From Marsupella aquatica (taxonomy: Eukaryota > Marchantiophyta), in NCBI GenBank assembly GCA_973895155.1, contig OZ316898.1:7192001-7256000 (forward strand): a DNA stretch of 64,000 bases, written 5' to 3'. The stretch's first letter is position 1. Every line of letters begins with the position of its first letter. The position numbers and the translations under genes are program-made. This document shows, piece after piece, positions 49,449 through 61,500 of the stretch. The notes below the pieces were generated by a model. The model did not search any database. It saw only the letters and a program-made list of their open reading frames with translations, and was not told the DNA's origin.

Positions 49449-51951
49449 TCAGGAGGATTTTGGAGTGGCAGTGTCGTCCTTGTTTGATTGGTTTTTCCCT
49501 TGCACTGACAACTCCAGAGACTGGATCAAAAGCTTGTTGAGAGACTCTGGAATCGGAATCACAGTCGCGTAACGTGAACAACAATCACAAGGGATCAGAC
49601 AAACTGCAGCACCTGGAAACTGCTTCCCAGTCTCCTCCGTCACGGCCTTTGGAACTTCATCAATTGCACCTGCTTGCCTCTGTAGCAGGAAAGAACATGA
49701 ATTCAGAAAACTTGGAGACTCGTGTAATTTCCCCTTATGCAAACAGCCACTCTTACCTACGGAGTCTCATTCTGGATCCTCTCTCTGGAGCTCTCTTTTG
49801 TAAGTACCTACTAATAGGGATTGCATGTCTTTGAATAATAAGATGAATGGTATGAGGATGTAGAAAAAAAAAGATGGTTTTTGACAAAGCATGACAAATG
49901 AAAGTGCTCGCAAGATGAATCCCAATCACAGGAGCAGAAATAGCAGTAGATTGAATGACTAGGCTCTCTTCAATAACAGAGGCACGTACCTTAATAGCAT
50001 CTACTAATGGCCCCCAGCATTCGACTCGATTGAACTCTTCCACATTAGAGTGAAAGTACACCCATACAAGGGCATTCTGCAATTCTGGGTGCTTCTCGAA
50101 AAGGTCTCTGTCGCCGTGTATGAAAGCCTCAAGTACCTGATTCACGGATACATTATCAGTCATCGTTCTGATCAACTCCTTTCAATTTGTCCCACAATTT
50201 TCCAGAATGATAAGTCCCATGTCCTCCATTTCCATTTGTAGATTCGTTAATATATGCCTGCCGTTAGAGTTACTCTGGGTGAGCTATGTCAATTAGAACC
50301 ATGGCTATATACCTTTAGTCTGGTGAAAAACAAGAAGATTGACGAAAGCTTTGATCGTTCTGCTTACCAATGGAAGTTCTTTCTGGAAGATATCGAAGCG
50401 GAGGTTGGCTATGAGCCTGTGAAGGAAATTGGTTCCACTAATATGACAGTGGACGTGAAGGGACATTTCTCCTTGTGTCTTCCTCCATTCGGCCACCACT
50501 TCATCTCGCTGAAATTTGCTATACCACCCCATGACCTGCATGAATCCAGGTCAAACTATTCAATACCAGCTCCTGACTTCAATTATTTAGTTCAGGATTT
50601 CATCTGGATCGTGGTCAAAGCAAAATTTTCAAGTTGTCAACGTGAGACCTGATCTGCTGCATGTGGCTATTGATTTGGCGCCATTCCATCGAATTCGGCT
50701 GTCTAGAGGATTACCGATTAAAACTGTCTAATCAGTAGGTTTACCAAAAAGATAGGGACCTCATTCACCATCGTATATAATACCTGTGACTTGTTGATCT
50801 CTCGGGCCACTGCCAGAGTGATCTTTGCAGTCATATCGCTGTGGGTCAGCGTGTATATGCGAGGATGCTGTAGTGGCTTCGTTGGATCATCTTTTCCCAG
50901 AAGCAGAACGCGGAATTTGGATGCATTGAAAATTGAAGGCCCAAACAATCTCGCTTCCTGATTCATCACCCACAGATACACGCCCGCAACCAACACGTTA
51001 GCTAGGAACAAACTCGAAAACAATTATAAAACAATTGTGTCACTCTAATCTGCACGATTTTCTGTGTTGGTGACGAGTCATTCCAGAATAACTCTCGAAT
51101 CGACTTGACAGACTCTACATCTCTCGCCCGGGAGAGGTACAGCCGTTCAGAAGGATCTATCGATCGAACATCGGATTACATCGAAGCAATTGCTCCAATG
51201 AAGGTTGGATGAACTTGGTCGAGGAGAAGTTCTAAATTTCGCTGCGGACCATAGAAGTGTGAAACCTGTCTTTAAGAATCCAGAAACGGACGTACGAATC
51301 CAGTAATTGAAGCTAGAAACAACAAACGTTCTTGATCATCTTCAAACAGGCATGATTGAATGTACGGGATTGGAACTCACTCCCTATCTAGTCGTAGCTC
51401 TCTTTCAATTCCAAAGCTCATGATATTTGAGTGCACATCATGTTTAATTCAATCGTTCAAAATTATTCAGTTTCTCCTTAAATTGTTGCCACCCCTTGAA
51501 GGTAGCTATCATGGATTCAGTGCATTCGTAATTTCGAGTCAGTGTCGTGCTATCATGAGTTAGATTAAGTATTTCAAGGGTAAAAACTCACCACCAGAGG
51601 CATCGATCTCGGCATTTGGGATGTCCGTCTCAATTGCCCAATTTTGCCTCTATGAAGTCTGTCGACTCCATTGTCACTTCCCCAAAAGTTAGAAATCAGT
51701 TCTTTCCCTGAGTAGGCGCTTGAAACAGAAGCCTTCTGTGCCATACTCCTTGCTAGTAACCTTAAGTTCTCCCCACAAGAAACACTCGCTGATGATTTTA
51801 CGGAAGTAGCAGTACTGCAAAACGCCGACGTCTGGGACCTTTCCCACACTTCTCTCGACCGAAATCCGTTCCCCTCAATTGAATTTGCGGATGGAATTGC
51901 AGACGAGGTCAATCTACCAACGCTAGCGCTACCGTGCGATGCCATACTCAT
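49449..51951 (-). CDS. SGR: STAYGREEN (magnesium dechelatase), copy B
   Basis: Second STAYGREEN gene, with the same plastid role as copy A. Five exons: 51951-51592, 50957-50784, 50535-50368, 50136-49990, 49679-49449, all phase 0, giving 359 residues. Exons 2, 3 and 4 have exactly the lengths of those in copy A (174, 168, 147). Seen: a Ser/Ala/Arg-rich N-terminus with MSMASHGSAS start, consistent with a plastid transit peptide of up to 120 residues, then EARLFGPSIFNASKFRVLLL, QRDEVVAEWRKTQGEMSL, HVHCHISG, VWVYFHSNVEEFNRVECWG, and the C-x3-C-x-C-C motif in CLIPCDCC followed by TVIPIP. Exon 3 differs from copy A at 4 of 56 residues and about 22 of 168 bases (hand count); exon 1 does not align. 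A small extra exon near 49775 is possible but not needed. No disablements seen. Confidence 0.93.
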
Positions 51952-53860
51952 GACTGCTGTTACGCCAAGGCTAATCTAGTCTTCTCTATGGTGGCTAACC
52001 TCCAATTGAAAAGTGTGATCTGTAAACGTTCTATGAATTCTTAGAATTCTTAGAATGAAGATACCCCATGCTTTAAAATCGCTGACGATCAATTTCTTCT
52101 CTACAAGCTAATATCCCAATTGTCCAGCGTGAACTATTTTGCTAAATCTCTACAAGGAATTGATGAGCACCGCTTTGACTTCAAGTCAGTTCTCCAAACA
52201 ACAATAAATGTTTTTAAGGTCTTTCGATGAACCCAGGAGGCTAATTTCTCGATCTAGTGAGGAGAAGCGCCACTGGAGAGGTGGTCAGGCTACGAACATA
52301 TATACGATGCCTTCGTAAGCTGTTGAATCTAAATGACGAACTGATTTGCAGCACTTCATTTTAGCCCGGGACTGCGTGTTTTCTTGTCGAAGGAGGTCAC
52401 GATCGATCAAGGACTGTCCGAGCACGGTATATATAGTTTAGCGTTCACAACAAGCAACTATGCTGCTGCAAGCTAACACGCTCTGTGCTGTGAGAGTGTC
52501 GCTCGGTCGCGAAGTACGCAGTCTCGTGTTCTGTACTTCAACTAGTCCGTGGAATCGGTGTGCTAGTTGGCTGGGCCCGCCTCTGTGCCTGCCTGCGTGA
52601 TTGCCTGCCCAGCTCCACGAACAAGGGAGGGAAATGATGGAATTCCGTGTTTGAGAGTTAATAACTTCCCTCTGTACAGTGGAGACGTACCCGCGCAGGT
52701 GCTCACACATGGGAATGCCCACTTCAGCACGCAATCGGTGATCCAGGCACAATATGATGTAACAGTCCGGGGATCAATGTCAAAAGGCAACTAACTACAA
52801 TGGTGGTGGCGTCTTCAGCATGGCTACAAGGATACCAACGGTTACACTCTTTAGAATTCAGGAGGATTGGGCTTTAGTGAAATTTCCGGGGACATCAGAG
52901 AGTTTGAGGTTTGACGCTCTTCTGTAGCTCTGTACACAGGAATCAGAGATTGAGCCTGCTTGTGAGTGAGACCGATGAGAGTAAGGAACACACCACACTG
53001 CCTCTCTCAAATCAGAGTACTTTGTCAAATCATTCCGTGCTGGATAGTATGTAATATGTCATCAGAAATCAGAATATACCACACTGCCAAAGAACAAAAT
53101 GGTCAAAGCGGGATCCCAAAGACAAGAGAGCCAATAATGGAGAAATAGATAGACGACCGACAGTCCCCAACAAAGGCAAAGGAACTAATCAGGGTAATGA
53201 CTGTCTTCTCTTGAATTGACCATCATGAATGGACTGATGAGTGACGTGATTTGACGTGGTCTGTTCAACACAGCCTATTGAGAATCTACGATGTGGAGTG
53301 ACAAACGTTTGCTTTCCCTGACGTTGCATTGATCATTCTCTCCTCGGAAATAGGACAATGAACAGTTCCTTGAGAACCTTACCGAATCTCCACTTCAGCC
53401 AAGCCACCAATTTATTTTTTATGGCACCGAAAATTCACGTGGCCCACCCCTCATATCCACACACAAGGGCCACCAATTCTCTGTACAGTTTTTTTTGGTT
53501 TTGTTACTATTGTGTAACAAACTAGCTCCCAGTGTATGCCCCTTTGCAATCCGAATTTGGTCATACACTCACATAGCTACTGTGGGTCATAGGTGTGTTT
53601 CCAATCAGAACTTTGTGCTCGAGGAGCTCTGCCTAATATTCCGTCCAAGTCAGTGGGGCCACCAGTACCTGCCGATGTTGGTCTTACAGAGAACTGTTGT
53701 CACACAACAATCTTCTACATTAGTCACTTTGTATCCTTACTTTGGTCTAGTGTCACCTCTTTGCAACCTGCTTAATCGACCATACATAAACGGAAGAAGT
53801 CTCCTGCCTTTCGGAACCTGGGTGGCCAACAATTCAAGAAGCAGAGTTAGCAAGGACATC

Positions 53861-53884
53861 TCATCATCATCATCATCATCATCA
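53861..53884 (+). repeat. (TCA)n microsatellite
   Basis: About eight consecutive trinucleotide units ending in 'tcacagg'. Confidence 0.9.
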
Positions 53885-54785
53885 CAGGCAGAGACGGTCT
53901 GGCTGTCTCAGTGCCAATTCCAAACAAGATTCTCTTGCGACGCCATCACCGAGAAAGCATGAACAGAGCAAGACTGTCCTCCCTGGGCGGGGAACTCGGG
54001 TGCGTAACCGGATGTGGTAGTGCTAGTGCATATCAATCTAAGTGGGTTGTATCAGCTCGCAGGAAATTCTCGGCGAGGAAACCCTTTACAGATTAAAAAA
54101 ACGTGAACAGAAGCTCTGCCAGTTCTTCACCTGCTCCATAACTCCAGTTAGGGTTCAATTTGCGATTTTCAATTTGACCTCAATGTTTGCTGTCCAACTT
54201 AACGCGAGGAAGATTGGAGCTAGAAGCTCAACCTTGCCTCACAATCACGGATCTCATTGAAGTCATTCTTTGCACGGTTACAAGTGCATCACATGGAGTG
54301 TAGCCATCGAATTCGGTGGGTGGTCAATAGAATTGTTTCCAGTCTGTTGAGTATAACATGAGAAAGGTAGGTGGAACCGATTTAAGCAGAACCTTGCAAT
54401 TGGCCATGATTGTGAAATGATACGAAATTCCTTGCGTGCGAGCAGGGGAACTTGATTCGAACCATTTGAGGGAATCGTCCATCGCTCTCTACTCGTGAGT
54501 CTCGTGCGTAGACACAGACACAGACGAGAGCCTGACACCTTTACTAAGAGCTGACTGGGTACTCCTCGACATTGAGTCTCCGCTTCCTCTCTCGGATTCA
54601 GCACAATTCTTTCTCGCAAACCCCATTAATGAATTCCCGTTGGATCCTTCCTCCTAGAGGCTAGCCCCTTGCCCTCAATGAGGAGCCCTTAGAGCAAACC
54701 CCAAATGCACAAGAAACGGTTTTCAATCCCAACTAATAAGCCCTGCAAATTAAAAGCCGGGAGTCCAGCCTGATAATATTTCAAG

Positions 54786-54947
54786 ATGGGTTCATGTGGG
54801 TTTGATTATCCATTGGAGCATGTTGCCAAACACTGTGGACTATCGGAGCTTCAATTTCCACCTAGAAAAGTTCTGCTTGATTACTTTTATTACATACATA
54901 GTAAGTATACTATTTTCAGAATTGATCTTCCTCACTATATATTTCAA
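54786..54947 (+). CDS. Possible upstream coding exon, unassigned
   Basis: An ATG-initiated frame (MGSCGFDYPLEHVAKHCG...) of 54 codons runs to a GTGAGC donor in phase 0. The next good acceptor (TTTCAG at 55531-55536) opens the P5B exon frame in phase 0 eight codons before its first Met, so the two could be joined. A stronger GTAAGTA donor at 54901 is in the wrong phase for that. I do not recognise the peptide; it may instead be 5' UTR. Confidence 0.25.
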
Positions 54948-55560
54948 GTGAGCATGTCTTTTGGACTCAAATAACTCTACTGATGCATCTTAGGTCAGAT
55001 TACACTAATTTTGGGTGATACTAATTAATACAGCCTTGCTTCAATTAGAATCCACCACAATTAAGGGCCTATTTGGAAACTTCAGAGGACCAAAAACAAA
55101 AACTGGTGCGAGAAAGCTTTGATGGAGGCACAAGCATCGTAATGGCTTTTTAGACCAAGAAGGAAATGGAACGGGAGGAGACAAGAGGGATCTCAGTCAC
55201 AGCGAATTCACTTCTGATTCGCAAGTTCTCCTCTTCATGGTAGACAATTGCTTGCATGTGCGTGCAATGAGAGAAGCCTCGATGTTGTCATTCAAAAGTC
55301 TTCATTACATCCACGCATTTACTGGAGCCCTTGCATCAAATTTGTGCCCAAATTATTTTGTCCATTGCCTTGAATTGCACCTTGATTATGTTTGCCTTTC
55401 ATCCAATGTCACTGTTGCTGGATTGGCGTTCTTTGATCAAAGAAGCTCAAGTTCACAAAGAATGTACCAAATCAAATAGAGCGACCTGCAACTTTCTTGG
55501 ACAGACGTTAATCCATTGATCTAAATCTTCTTTCAGAGATATTTCAATATTTATTCTTCC

Positions 55561-58500
55561 ATGACGGAAGCTGCATGTCAAAGTGTAGGCATGAGTAGTG
55601 GATTCCCATTTCAAAGGACAAGATTCTTTGTGAGACATTACCCCAAAAATCCTTACACCAGAAATGAAGAAGAAGATTGGCTATTTCAAGATACATGTAT
55701 GGTTGATCACTCCCCACCATCGATTCCACCGTTTCCAACAAATTCCCCGGTCCATCCTGATGCAGAGCAAGGGCCAAGTGTTGAGACGTCTTCAGGCAGT
55801 AGATCCCCAAGGGAGACCGTATCAATTTTGGATGAAGATGACATGATAGTGGAAATCAAGGAAGCAAAATTTTACCGATGGTCCTTGCTTAAAGAGATCT
55901 TGTTCATACTTACCTTTATTATAACAGGGGGATTGGCAATGGTTATTTGCTTGACATGGCCTCGATTCTACATGAAGTTGCGGTTCGTGCAAGTTGAGCA
56001 AAATGATGAGGATGCCGAGCGTGTTCTTGTGGAAAGCATGGACGGCAATTTGACTATAGTTCACATCAAGTGGATATGCGAGAAAGAACCTTCAAAAACC
56101 TGGATTTCATCCTGCAAGGCCAGATACTCTGATGAGGTACAGACTGAGTTTGCAAGCGATTTCTTCATTGCAACAGTGACAAACTGTCTTTACGCATCTC
56201 AAGGTGGTGGCTTGAAGTAAGAATGGTAAGGTCCAAATAGCAATAATTATGGTATTGGGAAACTCAAGCCTCTCTATATGTCAGATGTTCTTATTGTAAA
56301 CGCTATTTGCAGTCCACCGCCAGTAGACCTCGTATGTTTGTATGGCGTGAAGAGCGCTTTTGGTTCAATCATCAAAGTGGAAGTTGGACTCGAAGAGATT
56401 TTAATACTAATGTTACATATGCTGAATTGCACGCTACTGCAAGCAATTGTGCGTTGAAGGAGATTGGCCATGATCCTGAAGAAAGTACGCGTTTTTCTTC
56501 CTTTGAAAGGCAGCTTCTTCCATGATGAACCTCAATTAAACTCATCGACGACGGTTTTTTATCATTTACACTTACTGGGGCCAGTGGGACCAGTGTTGTT
56601 TTAACGCTAGATCCTTGGTTTCTGTTTTGAAAGTTTGATGGTTACTCTACCAAAAATTCTGGAAAATGACTTTCACTCGAAGTTTTTCACAGATAAACGG
56701 TCAGATTCGAGAGAAAGACGCAACTTAGTGTATGGACCCAATGAACTGATTGTGAACGTGCCAGACCTTTGGTGAGTACGCCAATATCTACATTGATTTT
56801 TGAGATTGTGGGGTCATGATAGCTACAAACAGCACCCAGACTTTTTATATTTTACACTTTCTGTTGTTTGTGCAGGCAATTGCTCGTCGGCGCGGTTTTC
56901 AAACCATTTTTTCTGTTTCAAGTCTTCTCTATTATCTTTTGGATTTGTTCATCATATGAGATATACGCATATGTTATCTTAGCACTTACAACTGTCACGG
57001 TTTTATATAATGTCATCGAGACCCGTCAAAATTTACTAGCAGTCAAGAAGCTAGCAGCCTCAGAATGTGAAATGAAACGGCTCACATTGATGGCAGACGA
57101 AAGTGCTCAGCTACGACTGAGACCTGTGTTGGTCTCTTCTTCCGAATTGCTACCTGGGGATATTGTCCAGATTGAAGCAGGAATGATTTTCCCATGCGAT
57201 CTGGTGCTTCTTGCAGGCCAGTGTGTTGTCAACGAGTCAATGCTCACAGGAGAAAGTGCCCCTGTGCCAAAAACTCCTCTACCATTGGGGTTCTCATCAT
57301 TTGGCCAGGTACTGCCAAGAGTTATCACGAGTGTCATTTTTTTTCTGGCATTCAACATTTGTGCACAAAGAAACTTTGGTTATTGATACTCAGACGTCCT
57401 CAACTCTGAAATAGGTATTTCGCCTCCAATCGGAACATGATGGGCGCCACAAATTACTCTGTGGAACAAAAGCTTTACAAGTCCGGAGCTCTTGCAATCC
57501 ACACAAATCAATTTCTCAACATGACCTTGAAAGTCTCCAGCCCCCTTCCTCAATTTGGCAGTTCTTGGATCAACCACCATCAGCTTTGGATCCTCTTGCA
57601 TTCAAGGTGCCATTCTTGCTTGAACATGTGCGTCAGAATATACTTGAAACTGTAGCAGCCTGGCTTCTTGCAAAGCATCCCATCAGATTTTCATATTTCT
57701 AATGCAAATCCCTATGTTCACTAGGAGGATCCCATACCCGTTGCAGCTATGGTAATTAGCACAGCGTATGGGACAGCTAAGGGACAACTCATTCGAGCAA
57801 TTCTGTTCCCCAAACCTTCAAAATATGACTTTGAGCAAAAGACTTACTACTTTCTGGCAAATCTTGGCATATACTTGGTCTTTGTATGCATTGTCACTGT
57901 GGTTTGGCAAGCTGGAAAGGTATGACACCGATGTAATCTGTCACCAGACAGTGCTTGTTTCTAAATTTTGTTTTCAGCAGTCAGTTGTAATATTAACGAC
58001 TAGAGCCAATCTCGAGGGTAATTAATGCTAATCCGCATTGATTACCCTGTACGTGCTGCCCGCTGCCCGCTTGTGCTGGATCTAATTTACGTTAAATACC
58101 TGGTGCGAAGGTGCGATGACACGAATGGGGGAAAGGTTCACTAGTAGCTCAACTCATTTGGGGAGTGGGAGGTGCGGGGTTCAAATCCTGCTATCAACAA
58201 GAATTCTTTTTAACATTCACCCCACCCAAAAAGTGGGGATCATTCATGCTAAGTAAAATTTGAAAAAATTGTGAGGGGGCGGGCAGTAGGCGCGGGCAGG
58301 CGTACTCGAGGCTCTTAATGAGCCTTGAGATTGCCTTTTGTCTTGAATGTCGTAATACCTAAATTGCATCAAACATTATAAACTTGTAATTAATAGCATT
58401 TGCCTAGCATTTGCCATGAACAGTTATTAGAGAATGACTACAATTAGCCATCTTTCACTCTTTTTTCCTGCTTGATTTCATCTGTTTCAGAATACGAATG

Positions 58501-61500
58501 GTAAGCATTCAAAAGGTAAAAATGGAAAAGATGGAAATGCATGGGAAGGTGCAAATATTGAATCACATGCGACACCATTGTTTCCCTGTTTTCCTATTTC
58601 CAATGAAAATGAAAATGAAAGTCTTGCTTTTGCAGGAAACAAATCTTGACATCTTTAAGAATTGTATCAATCTTCTCACCATTGCTGTTCCACCAGCATT
58701 GCCCTTGGCACTTTCGATTGGGCTCTCTGTATCATTCACCCGTCTCCAACAAAAAGGAATATATTGCATCAATCCCAATCGCATTATTAATGCTGGGCGG
58801 ATCAACACATTGTGCTTTGACAAGACAGGCACTCTCACTGAAGATGGATTGAGTCTCAAAGGGGTTCTTCCAGTCTTATCTGATCAAACTGAAAGTAACC
58901 CAGCACATGTAATCTGTGGGGGTTTGGAAGAGGATCTCCAAGCTTTATACCATTGTGGTGACCAGGTGGGGCTTGTAGTCACCTCCCAGTCTCATGTTCA
59001 AAGGCCATCATGTATACATCAGGATGCTATGATTTATAAACTACAGGGGATGTATTGATTGTCACTTTGGTCATTCGAAACGATGGTATAATTGATGCTA
59101 TCCTGACCTGGCGTATAGTTGTAAATTTTGCATTATGTGCAGGGAGATGTTACAACTGACAACAGAAAGTGTTCTTCACTGGGACTTTTTTACACTTTGG
59201 CTGCTGCTCATAGCATCTCACTCTTAGATCAAGACACAAGTCACACAACCTGTGACCCATTGATTGGTGGAGACTTGAGTAATAACATTGAGCAAAAAGA
59301 ACCAGGATGGACAGCATGGTTGTTCAAACGTTGGAAATCATCAGAATCTGGGGTTTGGTATTCAAAACATCGAGCACAAGATGCTCATGTTGCAAGAACA
59401 ATCGAGCAATTGGAGCAAACGCCCACAAATCTTTTTATTGGAGATCCCCTCGAAGTAGAAATGTTTTCCAAGACAGGTTCATGGTTTGGAATCCCTACCA
59501 TACGTCTTCTAGTGAGTTACAATTATATCAAAACATGAACACTGCTCTTATTTGATTTGAAAAGGAAAAGCATTTGTAATCATGCATAACTTAGGTTGAT
59601 GCTCTGACTTTAGCCCTTTACCAACAAAAAACAATTTAAGAGATTTTTTACATGAAACCTAGTCGTTTAAGGTATGAATTGACTGAGAATTGAAATGGGC
59701 TAAACCCGAGGTCAAAATATTTGTAGAAAGGGAAGTGAAGTTGGATGAAGTAATGACTGTCATTCAACATGATCTTAGGCACTAATTTGATTGTTTGATC
59801 TTAATTTCATCTTATAATTCCTTGTGGGTTTCTTATCTAAGGTTGGAGGTACTTAAGTCGTCCAAATGGCCAAACCAATGCAATAGAACAAGCTCTGGAA
59901 CCTCCTGTTTTGTGGGATAATATACATCCAGCTATTGATACTCTCATCATCCCTCCTAGTGAGCTTGACTCGAGCCAAATTCTTGCGCTCATAAGGCGCT
60001 TTGATTTTGACTCTGACATACGTCTAATGAGCAGCATTGTACTTGAGCTTCCATTTGCCCAAGCAACCTTTGAGGAAGCCCGAATCTGGTTGCTGATAAA
60101 AGGCGCGCCAGAAAGGTTTGTGAGTAGGGCTCCAACATTATTCCACTCAGGTGCACATAAAGTATTTAATTATTTTCCTTTCACACACCCACCAATGTTA
60201 ATCAGGGTTTGAGGTAATATGTAGAAGGAATATGTTGTAGGCTCATGCACAATAGTCATTAATATGTGAGTGGATCATTTCTCATATTGAAGTATTGCAG
60301 CTTGCAGGAAGTTTGTGACAAAGCTTGCTTGCCTCAAGATTTCAACTCTAAACTTCAAAAACTCACTCTTGATGGTTACCGGGTTCTTGCTTGTGGCTAT
60401 CGTTTGCTTGGATCCATAAGCTTACAACAGGTATGGTGAGACAACCCCCTTGATCTCCTGCTTGAGCTATGGACCTTGAACATAGTTATTCATTCCTACA
60501 AGATTGCCAAAATAATTCATGCCTTAGAATCCTGCTTAGATTAATGTTTCTAACTAAAACTTACTGGTTACTTTGCTTTTCCTTGCCTCCCTTCCCGTGT
60601 TCCTTCTTTGTCTGATCTCCTCTTTCCAAGATTTTACTCTTTCTTCTACCCTCTAATTTATGGTCCGATCTTCATGCACCTCTCCAAAAAATTAAAATGG
60701 CTAATGCGATTGTTACTAATTAAAAGAGGAAGAAAATTGTTACTTATTGTTGTAGCATAGCTACTGTCTGCAAGTTCAAAAATCGTTTTTACACATTTCA
60801 AATGTTGTGTTGTAGATCATGATGGCTAATCGCACTCAAATGGAGGTAGGGATAATTTTCTCAGGCTTTATTGTCATGGAGAACAAGCTTAAATCTGAAA
60901 CCCCCAGTGTCTTACAAGAGCTAGCTCAAGCTGGACTAAGGGAGGTCATGGTAACAGGCGACAATCCATTAACTGCAATTTCTGTTTCAAGGTAGGCATC
61001 CTGTTCAGAGGCTATAAGTATCCGTGATCTTTTACATAAATTGCGCTAATTAAATTGCAATAAAGCTCCGTACCTACTGTAGTTATCAACTTCATCATAA
61101 ATACTTCATTGCTAGTGCTATTAGTAGCATGACTAATTATATTGTACTTTGGTATTAATGTATGAATTGTTTGTTGCCCTATTTTGAGGCCAATTCCTTT
61201 TGTTTAGTTAGTAATCGATCAACCATGTAATCTAATGTTTATATTTGAACCATGTAATCTAATGTTTATATTTGTACAAGGTAAGTTAATCACAAATTAA
61301 GGATTGATTTCAGTTCTTCTTTCTTTACAGACAATGTGGCCCCTTCTTCCTAAGGAGTTCTTGCCGGACTTTCTTGATAGATCTGGCTGTTGATTGTCTC
61401 TCTGAGTCACTTGGAAGCAATTGCACCTTGAAAGATGTTGACTCCGATACTCAAGTTGAATTTGACACTATTTTCTCAGCTATTCTGGACGAGACTGGCA

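Larger units (their letters stand above)
51952..55560. other. Intergenic region between STAYGREEN B and the P5B ATPase
   Basis: These two genes are divergent, so both promoters or 5' UTRs should lie here. A TATA-like 'gtatatatag' is at about 52427-52436, some 480 bases upstream of the STAYGREEN B start; its role is unproven. A (TCA)n run of about nine units is at 53861-53884. Open frames such as 53495-53962 show no known features. Confidence 0.45.

Noticed and set aside
53495-53962. 155-codon open frame on the plus strand
   Set aside because: Mixed composition, a Ser run coming from a (TCA)n microsatellite, no recognisable domain and no consistent splice signals.
58137-58200. tRNA gene in the P5B intron
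   Set aside because: A- and B-box-like motifs are present but acceptor and anticodon stems do not pair as in a tRNA; treated as part of an inverted-repeat element.
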